Below, piece after piece: positions 43,701-55,655 of a stretch of DNA of 64,000 nucleotides. This DNA is from Macrostomum hystrix (Eukaryota; Platyhelminthes; Macrostomidae): contig CATNEN010000039.1 of NCBI GenBank assembly GCA_950097015.1, forward strand, positions 16,276,501 to 16,340,500. Direction: 5' to 3'. Every line of letters begins with the position of its first letter. Within the stretch, counting starts at the first letter, position 1. Under the pieces are notes generated by a model. It saw nothing but the letters and a program-made list of their open reading frames with translations. It was not told the origin of the DNA and ran no database searches. The translations under genes were made by a program, and so were the position numbers.

Positions 43701-44022
43701 GGACTATGTTAAAGCGGTTCAAAATGATGGATAGTAGTAGAAGGGCTGTCAGTTGTTTAGTTATTCTGTCTAATTTTGATCCCTTTCAGCATTATTTAAT
43801 TAAAGAAACCAATTCTCGTGGTGTCAGTTTTAGTCGATGCTAACAACATACTTAATTTACTTTCGCATGCACTGTCTAATATGGCATGTCGTAACTTTAT
43901 TAACTAAATCAGTTTCGTCTTGAACCAAGCCTGTCAGTTACTCTGTCATTGTTCCGCAGGAGTGCGAAGAGCCCAAGACACTGCTAGAAGAGCTCGGCAT
44001 TGTCAGCACTGGAGTGGCCTAA
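40767..44022 (+). CDS. AP1S: AP-1 complex subunit sigma with two alternative last exons
   Basis: Small subunit of the AP-1 clathrin adaptor, which sorts cargo at the trans-Golgi network and endosomes. Exons: 40767-40945 ([20 protein letters not shown]), 41025-41133 ([11 protein letters not shown]...[12 protein letters not shown]), 41295-41432 ([20 protein letters not shown]), then either 41680-41724 ([17 protein letters not shown]) or 43960-44022 ([19 protein letters not shown]..., TAA). Phases agree for both (phase 0), giving 156 or 162 aa, the usual length of the family. The clathrin adaptor small-chain fold covers nearly all of it. The last two exons differ only in the C-terminal tail, and they are separated by a 24-bp satellite. 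Identity is near certain; use of both tails is inferred from splice sites and conserved-looking ends. Confidence 0.96.
42120..43665. repeat. 24-bp minisatellite with higher-order structure in AP-1 sigma
   Basis: About 64 copies of GAGTGATTGGGTTAGAGAGT plus GACT. Variant blocks recur: a TTAAGGATTGGG landmark is seen at about 42429, 42813 and 43125, spacings of 384 and 312 bp (16 and 13 units). That points to segmental amplification of multi-unit blocks. The array lies between the two alternative last exons. Confidence 0.97.
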
Positions 44023-45876
44023 TTCTACAATGCGCCGTTGTGTTAGTTTAAAAAAAGTATAACAAAAATTCGTTCTAATATCGAAGTCCATTAGTTTTGG
44101 CCTCTAACTGCAATCGTAATGCATGCTGCATCTCGTATGCTTGGAAATTTTTCATGTTCACTTCTTCAGCTTCATCGATTATAAAAAATCCTGCTTCTAA
44201 TTTAGACTTACGTTTTTCGTACATTGCAGCGTACATTACTGATGTCTTTGTACATTAGCAATATCAATTGATCCACAAGTAGACTGTCTAGTGATTCCAC
44301 GATGTTATAATGCGAAACCGATGGTGAACGCAATCATTCCTGTTTTTACTCTTTTATATTTTGCTTTTCTGCTTCTTTTAGTTAATTTCGGATAGAAGCA
44401 ACTGAAATTGGATTAAATATGATTCGTCTTTTGTTATGCACTTTTCACCACTATTCCGCTTACTATAATTAATAATTCACTGCTGATAAATACTAGTCTG
44501 AAAGTAGTAATTAGAATATTCGACTATTAGCGTTTGCCTATCACATATGTAGCTCGTATATAAAAACTGAAGTGTATGCTAATGAATAAAATATAAACTA
44601 CATGTATAACTGAATGCGACAGTGCTGGCATGTGTCTTCATATTCTCTCTGTTAGATTTATCTTGTCGCTGATGTTTTACAAATTAGTACATAGTCGCCT
44701 TTACTGTCGTCGTTCAATGCACATGAATAAATTGCAAGGCTGGTGTTAAATGGTAACATTGCACTTCAACTTTGTTGGATAGCTCATTAAAATATACGAA
44801 TTTCTTCGTTTGCAGAAATCTTTAAAGGGGGCTTTTGATTCATTAAAACCTATGAAGTAAAGTTCTTCATAATTATTTATTTACTTGTTTTAAAATTGTG
44901 ATATTTTTTCTGCTGAATCTAAAAACCGAACACAATAGCAACTACAAAAATACTTAACTAACTTATGTTTAGCTTATTATATGTCTACTACAATTACGAA
45001 GTTACGAAAAAATGCATGTCAAAAATGACGACGAAAAATATGAATAAGTTAAACAACTAGGCTAAATATAAATATTGCACCAAAGTCTGCAGTCTCAATG
45101 GAAGAGAACGTCATAGGCGCGAGGTGGGAACAAAGAAAGGGAAATGAACATCATTATCAGACACATTCGAAATTTAGCCAAGAGATTTGGTTACTGCGTA
45201 TTAAATATATTAATAGTTTGACAAGTTGACGTAGTGAAAAAAGCTTCTTTTCCGTTTTCTACGTGGCGTAGAGAGGATTAAAATAGCAAAAATGATAACA
45301 TTGTTTTAAGGGCGTAACACAAAAGCAACTACAAAAATACTTAGGTGCGAGTAGTAGCACTTATCGAAATCTTTTTCTTTAACCGCGGTTAGATTCAGTA
45401 GAGGGAATTCTGCTCTCGAAAACTCCCTCTCATCCCTCTCAGAATTTCAGAAATGCTGTAGGTTTAAAGTATTCAACCTTCTCTGCTGTAAGATATAAGT
45501 AGGTCACTAAGAAACGTAAGTAACCTAACTCGTTTCCAAACATTTTACAACATAGTCTGCATGTTGGCTGCTGAGTTTATACTAGGACCAACTAGAAGAA
45601 GTCTTCGTCTAGTGGTTCTTCATGGAAATTTGCAAACGGTAAAACTAGCTGTGAATTACTGGCCTTTCTCACTACTTTAAACAACAATTTTGTAAAAGAC
45701 TCAGCAAACATCACACCATCAAGCAGTTCCTAAAGTAACACAAATTGTACATATTTGTTTAAACACTTTCTACTTAGGAAAACTTGTGCATTGTGTGAAT
45801 TCAACATTGAAAGTGAGTTATATTATTCTTAGCCGAGAACTCACCGGAATAAAAGATTAGCACAATAGGAATCAAT
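44023..45876. other. Intergenic between AP-1 sigma and the TRP-like gene
   Basis: AT-rich DNA. An AATAAA at 44585-44590 is a candidate polyadenylation signal for the long AP-1 sigma form. A ~20-bp word AGCAACTACAAAAATACTTA occurs twice (about 44938 and 45322). The promoter of the downstream gene should lie here, but I see no clear core element. Confidence 0.5.
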
Positions 45877-48800
45877 ATGGCAGTCAATTTCGCGAACAAA
45901 AATTACGAGAAGTCTTCAAAAAAGAAAGAAAATGAAGAATTTGACAGAGGGTACGTCATAAAATTTAGTATTAAGGATAAAAAGGCTTGTAATTATTACC
46001 TGTATTAACTCTTTGCTCATAGTCCTTAGATCGCGACGAAATTTCTATAAATTTCAGGCAACATTACTTAAATTTTCTAGCACGACTTTTTTTAAGTTAA
46101 CTTATATACATGACAAACTTGTTTCTCAGTGTGCGTTCATGCGTTGATGAAAATGTTAACTCTGTTAAAATAATAAACATAACATATTCTATAAATTAAA
46201 CTATCATTGACCATTAACAAAGGTATTGTAAAAGGTATATAAAAATATTGCCCATTTTAAATGCAAATTTTCTGTTATGTATGTTTGCCAGGTTGATGCA
46301 AAATCTAGTAATTTACAAAAAAATGATTTCCTTCGAGTTTTTTTCCTGAAGATACTCGTAAATTAGACATAAGGTTTTTGTTTTATAAAAGTTATTAGAC
46401 TATAATAACATTAAATTTCCTTCATTATTAAATATTTCTTTGGCCATAATATAATAATCTTATTACAACATCCTACGAAATCAAAATTAGTATTTTTTCT
46501 TTTTGCAAGTACTTATGCATTTGTTTTTTAAAGTTTATGTGGGCAAAATATTTTTTAACTTTGTCAGGCGCCGCATGAGTCTGGGATTTCGCGAGGCCGC
46601 AGACATTACAATGATGGTCAACAGATGGCGCTCGGTTTCCATTGAGCGAAGAAAATTCATCAAACAGCGATTGGACATCAGGCACTCTCGACTAAAAAAT
46701 CGGTCTGGAGGTGTGTAATTAATTTGCTTTTCTACACATCTTAAAAAAATCGTTGAATCTTTACATCCCGACATCGCCAGCCAACTGCTGCTCGATTCTA
46801 TGCGAGGAGACACCGCAGAAGGGTGCTAAAAATTTGCGCCTCTTCGGCCGCGACATGACCGACCTCAGCGGTCGCGATGATCTCAGCCGCTGCCTGATGC
46901 GCTACTTCATCAAAATCAGCGACTGCCACAGCGACATCTACGCCGACGAGCTCGACGTTAACGTCCTCAGCGACCTGTTGAATCGCGGCGCGGATCTCAA
47001 CTGGAAGGACGCCTACGGCCAGACCGTTCTGCACGAGGTTGCGCGCAACTGGAGTCCCGGCGTCGCCGAGCTCATGATTCAGAGCGGCGCCAACGTTCGG
47101 GCTGTCGACCAGTTCGGCTGGACGCCGCTCCACGTGGCCGCCTCCTACGACTATCCGGAGATGTGCCGCGCACTCATCCGACTGGGCGCCGACGCCGAGG
47201 CCCGAACCAACAATGGCCAGACGCCATTGTTCTTCGCGGCCAAGACAGATTCAGCGAGAGCTCTGCGGACCCTCATTAAACTGGGCTGTGACCTCAACAC
47301 GAGGGACATTCGCGGCAGGACGCCCTTGTTTGCTGCCTGCGAGCTGGGTGAGTTTGCCTACCAATTGGGAGGCCTGTGGCTGAGCAGTTAACGCATTTGC
47401 CTCTTTTGCCGAGGTCCCTGAGCTCGATTCCGCGGCGAGGTCACATTAAATTGGGGCGCAGCGCGGAGAAAAGGCTCGGGGGCTTGTCAAACAATTTACA
47501 ACCTTGAGGGCCAACCTCCAAGACACCGTAAGAGTGTTCACTGCGTGACGATGAGAAAGTCAAGGCAGATGTACTCAATTGTGTGCGTGTGTGCTTAAAA
47601 GTCAGCGGAACGGGCGGAATTGCATCCTCGCTGGCAGCGGGTCTAGTGTCACCAAACGATGTGCCATTGCCTGCAGCCCTCCGGAAATTGTTATTATTGT
47701 TGCTATTATTATCATTATAAATTGATTATTAGTTACTGAGATCACTTAACCGATATTGCTCGGTGGATGCTGAATTAAAATAAAATTAGAATGCTTGTCT
47801 AACGGCATGCATGCAACAGAAAAAGTATCAGAAAATTTGAAATTTCAGACCGCAGCGAAGCAGCTGCACTTCTATTGGAGCACAAGTGTGACGCATTTGT
47901 TCAGGACAACAGCGGCCAGATCGCGTTTGTGCCGCTAATTGAGAAAATGCCACCTCTGGTGAGAACTCGATCATTCAGCTTCGAAGTTAAATTACATGTC
48001 GAGACGCTTTTTAATTAGTAAAATCGCATTGGCATTTAACGAAACCTGTTTTAGGCTGAAACGGCTCTGAATCAACTCCACAAAACCTATCGCATCGAGC
48101 GCAAGCAGCGATTGGACCTGTTCAAATTGGATCCGCGACAGGTGGAACACCCGAAATCGGTTCAGGGTGAAAAAACTGGTGGACGACCAGTGGTGACTCC
48201 CACAGCTTATCATTCTGCGGTGAGTGCTTCAGTAAAATAAGCTGGCGAATACTTTTCGCACTTTGAATGGTTTCGGACTAATCTTATCTTGAGATTTCAT
48301 CCCAGGGAGGGAGGTGGGCGTAACGGAGTGAGGTAGGGTGTAAAGTGAGTGGCGGCCTCCAGGGAGGGAGCTGGGCGTAACGGAGTGAGGTGGGGTCTAA
48401 AATAGAGTGACGGCCTCCAGGGATCGATTGAGGTGGGCGTAACGGAGTGAGGTGGACGTAAATTTTGTAGTGAGGAGTGAGTGGATGCAGGAGTGACGCT
48501 GTCATTTAGTGATACCTTTTTGAGAGCATCAGTTTAATTTCCCTAATTGCACTTAGCAACTCTACTTGCTTATCATTTCCTTTAATTTACTTAAATTGCG
48601 TGTACTATATATTATTTATCTGAAAAACTTGATTCACTTTCAGGGAAATTATCTGGTAAAGCATAAAGGCCTTCTTTAAATTTCCTTGCTAAAAACTATA
48701 TCTATGCTTTAGTTGCAATTGGGTTATTTTTTTTCTTGTGAAATAAAAGGTGGTGTTGTTTTCATTGCCACAACTCGGTTCCAGATGAAGGCAATTATTG

Positions 48801-51800
48801 AGACGAATAATTATCAAGTGATCAGCTCAACTGTCATCACAGCTATGATAAGCGTCCAGTGGAGAATGTTTGGAAGGTTTGAAAATGTGTCCGAATATGT
48901 TTTTAGGGCGTGGCTTTCATTTTAACACTTCGCTTTATCTCAAAATCTTCTCTTTAAGCGGCCAGCTTGTTTGTCTGCAAGCTTTCATTTGTACATGTCA
49001 ACGCAGTTTCAGGTTGAGTGCTTTGTTAAAAAAGGCTTTGTCTGCATCTTAAAATAAAATTAAAACGTTTCACAGATACTAGCTATCTGTATAACATTAA
49101 TAACAACCATTCTAGGAAAGTTTAGTAACAGACAATGCAGTGACACTTGGGAATGGGGATAGATCACACTGATAGACTCTGGAGAATGAGGATAGATCAC
49201 ACTGATAGACTCTGGAGAATGAGGATAGATCACACTGATAGACTCTGGAGAATGAGGATAGATCACACTGATAGACTCTGGAGAATGAGGATAGATCACA
49301 CAGATAGACTCTGGAGAATGAGGATAGATCACACAGATAGACTCTGGAGAATGAGGATAGATCACACAGATAGACTCTGGAGAATGAGGATAGATCACAC
49401 TGATAGACTCTGGAGAATGAGGATAGATCACACTGATAGACTCTGGAGAATGAGGATAGATCACACTGATAGACTCTGGAGAATGAGGATAGATCACACT
49501 GATAGACTCTGGAGAATGAGGATAGATCACACTGATAGACTCTGGAGAATGAGGATAGATCACACTGATAGACTCTGGAGAATGAGGATAGATCACACTG
49601 ATAGACTCTGGAGAATGAGGATAGATCACACTGATAGACTCTGGAGAATGAGGATAGATCACACTGATAGACTCTGGAGAATGAGGATAGATCACACTGA
49701 TAGACTCTGGAGAATGAGGATAGATCACACTGATAGACTCTAGGGAATGGGGATAGATCACTCTGATAGACACTTGGGATTGCATAATAGACACATTTCT
49801 ATACTGATAGATCAGCATAAAAAGATGCTGAGGTACGTGAGGAACGAAAAACGTAAGTTAAGGGCTATGTTTTTATTCATGCTTACGCAATCTACTTTTA
49901 ATGTTTGCTACTAAAGATGCACTTCAGCATTCATAATTTAAACAAAAAAAACTTTTTAAGTTACACTTTTGAATAGCTTTTTAACAAATTTCTAATTCTG
50001 TAGAGTTTCAGGGCCATTAAGGACTTAAAATTATTTTCACGTCAACGTCAACGTTCATGCAGAATCCGAGCAATCGGTCAAATCATCATCCAGCTAATCA
50101 ACATCATTCTGTGGACAGTGTTCGCTGTTGACAAAGAATGGACCTCGCGCTATCGGTACGAATTTCCACAGGACGGCTATCGCGTTGCCGTGCTTGTAAG
50201 TGTGTTAAGGAGTGAGGTGGGCGTAAAGGAGTGAGGTTAGCGGAAGCAAGTGATGTTGGCAGAGGGGAGTGAGGTTGGCGGTAAGGAGTGTGGTTGGCGC
50301 AAGGGAGTAAGGTTGGCAGAAACGAGTAAGATTGGCGGAAGGGAGTGAGGTTGGCGGTAAGGAGTGAGGTTGGCGGTAAGGAGTGAGGTTGGCGGAAGTG
50401 AGTGAGGTGGGCGTAAAAATGACGTGGGTGTGATGGAGTTGGTTTAAGGCAGACGTAATAGAGCGAGGTGGACGATTTGAAACGAGTGAGGCGCGTATCA
50501 GTAATTTTCACTGTAAAAATAATTTTCAGATTGGTGCCATCGGAATCACAATGTACTTGATCATCGACGAGATCTTGGAGATCGTCAGATCAAAAAGTCG
50601 GCATGCTGTGAGTTTAAATCGATCGATTGTGATAAATTCGGGATTTTACGTTTTTGTCAGCCGTGGTTTTCGCCCCGAAAGTTGATTTCGACAGTTTTGT
50701 CAACTGTATTTGATTGATTTCAACCATAGGCTTGGAAGAAGTGGAAACTGGCGCTCATTGAGGAGGACCTAAAATTCGTGCACCCCAGTCACGACGAGGA
50801 GGGTCGCTACCTAAGTAAGGAGGCCACAATTGTGGAAGAAACTCAGACGTCCTACTTTGACGATTGGTGGAATTTTCTCGATTGGGCTTGTTACGTCATA
50901 CTGGTGGCTTCCCTAGTCTCGCACTTTGTTGATGTCGGTTGGCCTGGCAACGAGGGCAACCTCATCGTGGCCAGGTGGCACGTGAGAATTATGGCCCTGA
51001 ATATTGTGGTCTTGTGGATTCGCCTATTGAAGTACGTTAAGCCGTTTGAGTTTTTTGGACCGTTTATTGTCATGCTGGGCATGATTCTTGGCGATCTGTT
51101 TAAGTTCTTCCTGCTCTATCTGGAGTTCTTCATACCGTTCGGTGAGTGTCTAAGCTTGAGGTGGGTGTCCAAGATTGAGGTGGGTGTTTAGGCTTGAGGT
51201 GGGTGTCCAAGATTGAGGTGGGTGTTTAGGATTGAGGTGGGTGTCCAAGATTGAGGTGGGTGTTTAGGCTTGAGGTGGGTGTCTGGTATCTAATCTTTAG
51301 GTGGATATCTAAGCGTGAGGTTGGGTTTTCATTCCCAAAAATCTATCGATTTCAGCCTGCATCTTCTGGACAATTTTGGGCGACAAGAACAACATGCGAG
51401 AGGTGGACATTCTTACATCTGGCACACTGAAAAACTACAGCCTTTACAACTTCACGCGAGTTACAGTAGAAAATTTTGACACTGTGTACAGCACCATGTT
51501 CATGATGTTTCGCCTGACTCTGGTCGATGCCTACAGATACGATGCAAGTCATTTTCAATAATGTGCATCTTTGCTTGTGCTCACCTGTTAACTGGCGTAA
51601 CGGAGTGGGGTTGGGTGGGGTGTAAAAGAGAGTGACCGCCTCCAGGGAGTGAGGTGGGCGTAACGGAGTGGGGTTGGGATGTAAAAAAGAATGGAGGTCT
51701 CCAAGGGAGGGAGGTGGGCGTAAGGGAGTGAGGTTGGGGTGTAAAAGAGAGTGGCGGCCTTCAGGGAGTGAGGTGGGCGTAACGGAGTGGGGTTAGGATG

Positions 51801-53661
51801 TAAAAAAGAATGGAGGTCTCCAAGGGAGGGAGGTGGGCGTAAGGGAGTGAGGTTGGGCTGTAAAAGAGAGTGGCGGCCTTCAGGGAGTGAGGTGGGCGTA
51901 AAGGTGTGGGTTGGGGTGTAAAAAAGAATGGAGGTCTCCAAGGGAGGGAGGTGGGCGTAAGGGAGTGAGGTTGGGGTGTAAAAGAGAGTGGCGGCCTTCA
52001 GGGAGTGAGGTGGGCGTAAAGGTGTGGGGTTGGGTGTAAAAAAGAATGGAGGTCTCCAAGGGAGGGAGGTGGGCGTAAGGGAGTGAGGTTGGGGTGTAAA
52101 AGAGAGTGGCGGCCTTCAGGGAGTGAGGTGGGCGTAAAGGAGTGGGGTTGACAGTGTAAAAGAGAGTTGCGAAAAGTTATTATCAATTATATGCCTAATT
52201 AAACAGTGCTCAAATTTTAGACAGTTTTTTATTTAACGAAAGTAACTTCGTCCGCTCATCGGAAGGAAAACAAATTTTAAACACTTTTTCCTATCTTAAA
52301 AAATTGCAGCAAATGGCGGACATTGATCCCATCACTGCTCAAGTGATGCTCGGCTGTTGGTTCTCAATTTCGGCTATTCTCTTTCTCAATCTGTTCATTG
52401 CGCAACTTTCCGAGACTTTCAAATCGTGAGTACTCAATTCGGACAATCTACGGTGTCACTGGAAGGTCAAACCTTTTCGAGTACCGACCGCACCTGTTAC
52501 TATTTAATCACACCTGTTAGACTATTTGATCACACCTGTTAGACTAGCGATCAAATCAAGCTCTCACCTACCCACCCGACAGTGTATTCGACAATGCTAA
52601 GGCGGCGGCAGCAATGCAGAAGGCGATCACTTTGCTGAGCTGTTACGAGTCCATGGCTATGCGTGACAGGGTGAAATTTCACAGCTACCTAGCCGAAAAG
52701 TGCAAACCGTTGGAAATGCCCTACGACGACGATGTCACAATGAACAACCCGAATGAGGAGCAGCAGAAAGCAACGCTGGATATTAAAGTAAGATTAAGGA
52801 GTAAAGTGTGACTATAATCCTAGCTTCGTCAAAATCAAAACTTGCAACCAAAAACAGGCCATGGCAGAGGAGATCCATAAAAAAGTGACTCGCCTCTACG
52901 ACCGAGAAATTACGAAATCTGATTCAGACGAGAACGACCTCGAGCACGACGTCAAAGAAGAGTCAGCCAAGAACAAGAAGAAGCGAAAGACTAAGACTAG
53001 ACAAATGGTTGAGGTTGGCAAAATAATGATTTTATGCACTCGGACCCACCAGATGTCTATGGACTCTGACCCACCAGATGTCTATGGACTCTGACCCACC
53101 AGATTTCTATGCACTCTGACCCACCAGATGTCTATGGACTCTGACCCACCAGATGTCTATGGACTCTGACCCACCAGATGTCTATGGACTCTGACCCACC
53201 AGATACTTTGACCCACGTACTGGTAATCTGATAAATCTAACACACAAAATGAGTCCAGTCTGACCCAAATTCCCAAATTGATTATATCGCACTCAAATGC
53301 ACCCGACCATTATTTTAGCTCACCCAGCTGCATCGATTTCCTACCGATCACCTTCCAGAAATCCGCCATGAGCATGCAGGCTCGTCTTGAACGCCTGGAG
53401 GCTGACACCCGTTCCGAGCTGCTCAGCATCCGACTCATGCTGCGCGATGTGGCCATCGTTGTTGCCAATCTGACGCGCAACGATTCCACCGCCACCTCCT
53501 CGACAGTTGATGCAGGGTCAAATCGCGATCCGGACGATTCGGACAACGATCGCGACGACGACGGGAGACATCCTGATTTTCCTGCGGCGCGAAGGCAGGC
53601 CAGCGGTATCACAGAGGTCGAGCCGGCTGTGCCTCTATTTCAGAGGAATATCATGCTCTAA
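45877..53661 (+). CDS. Ankyrin-repeat TRP-superfamily cation channel, complete, 15 coding exons
   Basis: Exons: 45877-45950, 46568-46710, 46781-47347, 47849-47958, 48055-48219, 48644-48655, 48785-48876, 50063-50195, 50530-50607, 50730-51141, 51356-51543, 52310-52425, 52583-52787, 52858-53007 (or 53013), 53359-53661 (TAA). They sum to 2748 nt, 915 aa, in continuous phase. The basic N-terminus is followed by about five ankyrin repeats (residues ~130-295; FGWTPLHVAASYDYPEMCR, NGQTPLFFAAK). A pre-S1 segment follows (VISSTVITAMISVQWRMFGR). Six hydrophobic spans lie at ~395-695, including IIIQLINIILWTVFAV, FLDWACYVILVASLVSHFV, the pore-side VYSTMFMMFRLTLVDAY and FSISAILFLNLFIAQL. The cytoplasmic tail is Lys/Glu-rich with a short coiled coil (MQARLERLEADTRSELL) and an acidic end. 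Architecture fits TRPA/TRPV-like channels; the subfamily and stimulus are not decidable here. Several introns carry minisatellites. Confidence 0.88.
47372..47725 (+). mobile_element. tRNA-derived SINE in TRP-like intron 3
   Basis: The head has an A-box-like TGGCTGAGCAGTTAACGC and a B-box-like GAGCTCGATTCCG about 35 nt downstream, as in tRNA genes. An unrelated ~270-bp body follows, and the 3' tail is simple (TTATTATTGTTGCTATTATT). Short, intronic, no coding capacity. Confidence 0.72.
48300..48470. repeat. GAGGTGGGCGTAACGGAGTG minisatellite, TRP-like intron 5
   Basis: Three copies of a ~60-bp unit containing GGAGGTGGGCGTAACGGAGT and GGCGGCCTCCAGGGA. The array starts ~80 nt after the donor at 48220. 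Confidence 0.85.
49147..49780. repeat. 33-bp minisatellite, TRP-like intron 7
   Basis: Nineteen or so copies of GATAGATCACACTGATAGAC plus TCTGGAGAATGAG. They are almost perfect apart from an ACACAGATAG variant in three adjacent units. The 33-bp period leaves frames open on both strands; these are not genes. Confidence 0.97.
50205..50490. repeat. GGAGTGAGGTTGGCGGTAA minisatellite, TRP-like intron 8
   Basis: About 13 copies of an 18-20 bp unit, starting roughly 10 nt after the 5' splice site at 50196. It shares the GAGTGAGGTGGGCGTAA core with the arrays in introns 5 and 11. Confidence 0.9.
51145..51320. repeat. GAGGTGGGTGTCCAAGATT minisatellite, TRP-like intron 10
   Basis: About eight copies of a 19-bp unit starting at the 5' splice site (GTGAGTGTCTAAGCTTGAGG). 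The donor looks like a variant unit. The GAGGTGGGTGT core resembles the neighbouring introns' arrays. Confidence 0.9.
51592..52160. repeat. ~118-bp compound minisatellite, TRP-like intron 11
   Basis: Compound units of ~118-120 bp (landmark AATGGAGGTCTCCAAGGGAG at about 51690, 51809, 51927, 52045). Each unit contains two GAGTGAGGTGGGCGTAA submotifs and a GTGGCGGCCTTCAGG element. It is related to the intron 5 array. Confidence 0.92.
53035..53215. repeat. 25-bp minisatellite, TRP-like intron 14
   Basis: About seven copies of CCCACCAGATGTCTATGGAC plus TCTGA, starting ~25 nt after the donor. Confidence 0.93.
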
Positions 53662-54985
53662 TTGGAATGGGTATATTTGTGTACTGAAAATTGATATATT
53701 AATCAACAACAAGCTGATTTAGTGAGTCGAAATAGCACATCGTGAGCTGTGCATTGCGTGCGCCAACAATGTTATAAGATATTAGAGTAAATGAAAATAC
53801 TCACTTATACGATTTACATTCAAATATGCTATAATATTTTCATCAAAGTATGAGCAAATGAATTAGTTTGTCTCATGCCATGACTAAAAGCTATCTGTAT
53901 ATTTGCATTCTACCTGAAAGTAGTTTTCGTACTTAATAAAGTTTATTTGAACTTTTAATCTATAATTCTCAGAGCCGATCTTCATTTTACTGACGAATAC
54001 GAGCTACGGCGTTAGAAAAATACTAAAAACTTGTAATTTCTAGCACACTAATTCTTTTGTATGAGCTCATCAGTTATTCAGAATACCAGCTATGGTTTAT
54101 GGTACAAAGGCATGTGACTCAATAAATTTTTCTTTCATTATCTCAAGTTTTGGACAAGCAAGTATTTGTGACGTTGGATTTGTTTAATTAAAAATAAAAT
54201 TGACCAACAAGCCTTGAAATATGTCTAGAAGTACTTTCAATGCTCATTGTTTAGAAAAAAGAGAAACAGCAAAACTCAAAGAATCTGAGTTTTCGTCGAG
54301 CAATTAAAGCAGGCAAACGCTGCTAAAACGGATTCGCTCTTTAATATAGAAGTTGATGAAAGAAAAATTTTCACGTCATCAATACGTGAAAGCTTTTCTG
54401 CTTGGAAGCCACACGCAGAAAACGCAGAAACACGCAGTTTCTGGGAAAAGCGGAAATTCAATTCTTTGGGTGAGATTTAGAGTGAGATTTAGCGTGAGAT
54501 TCAGGCGGTAGAAGGCGGGGTACAAGGCTCAGAGCCGCCAGCCAATCAGCACGCGGAGGCACCCACCTCCGAAAGAAACCATATCATGCACCCTCTGTAG
54601 TAAATTCCCGCGTAGGCCGATATGGAGCATTAGGTGACATCATATTTTCAATCCCTATTTTTTGCGATACTGAAATTGTAGGCCTGGGTCTTTCTTGCCG
54701 GAAAAAAACATACGACTTTTTTTACGTCTTTTGACACCGTATCAAACTGTGTCAAGCCGTTTATTGACTACAATCGTCAAAAGTCTGATAACAGTGACAC
54801 GTCTTCTAGGGATGAACTTATGCATTGGGTCAAGCAAGGCCTGCTCGTTTATCCTACAACTAGTTTGATTATTAGTGTAAGTCATGCACCTGTAAGGCAG
54901 TTTATATTTAAACCAACACACATGAATTGGAAAATGACGTTTTAAGCCTATTGACGCCACGACAAAAACATTACCTGCTAGATTT
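53662..54985. other. TRP-like 3' flank, no gene seen
   Basis: 3' UTR followed by AT-rich intergenic DNA. I see no coding region, RNA gene or clear repeat. Confidence 0.5.
53935..53940 (+). promoter_or_regulatory. Candidate polyadenylation signal of the TRP-like gene
   Basis: AATAAA located ~275 nt downstream of the stop codon at 53661, followed by a T-rich stretch. Plausible but not proven. Confidence 0.5.
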
Positions 54986-55655
54986 TCAGCTTGAGCTATG
55001 TCGACAACAACAACAACAACAACAATAACAACAATAACAACAACAACAACAAAAACAATAACAATAAAAACAACAACAACAAACCCTACTGGGATGACGA
55101 GCTCAGCGAGCTCAATGACGCCAGAAACCGCCTCCAGGAGATCAGAAACAACAGTTCTGGAAATATTACGTCCAATGCATCTTCGAATCCAGCGACCCCG
55201 AACAAGCGTGGAAGGACTGTCAAATGTCTGAGCAATGACAAGCAGCCCTCCAACAGCAACGAAACTCTCATTGCTAATGGGCGGGAGCTGCGCACGGACA
55301 GCGAGAAAGCGGACGCATTCGGGCGTTACTACGCTGACATCAGCACCCTGAAACACGGGGCGGAGGACCGGAAGCCCAAGGTGGACACGGCCCGACGGCT
55401 ATCCAGCTACAACGTCGGGGATGACACCTACCATGTGAGAGCTCAAGTAGCGCGCCATCAACAAGCTTGACTCCAATAAGAAATGTGGACCCGATGACAT
55501 TGAGGCCGCGCTCTTCATGCACCGCCCCTCGAACTGGCTCGAAGTCTGGCTCGTGATTTTCAACCGCTGCTGGCGCACGGGCCATTTCCCGGCAGCTGGA
55601 AAAAGGCCATCATTGGACCCCCTTGACCGGGTAGCCATCGCTCAGTGAGCCTCAC
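54986..55655 (+). pseudogene. LINE ORF2 fragment (linker to RT start), plus strand, with (AAC)n insertion
   Basis: After an (AAC)n microsatellite (about 55001-55082) the frame reads KPYWDDELSELNDARNRLQ, later SEKADAFGRYYADIST. After a frame change it reads SNKKCGPDDIEAALF and FNRCWRTGHFPAAGK. This order (endonuclease-RT linker, then GPD...P and the W...FP motif) is typical of APE-type LINEs. It ends at about 55655, where an antisense fragment begins. Confidence 0.7.

Noticed and set aside
49060..49818. Repeat ORFs VIYPHSPESIS (-) and RIDHTDRLWRM (+)
   Set aside because: 33-bp intronic array inside the TRP-like gene.
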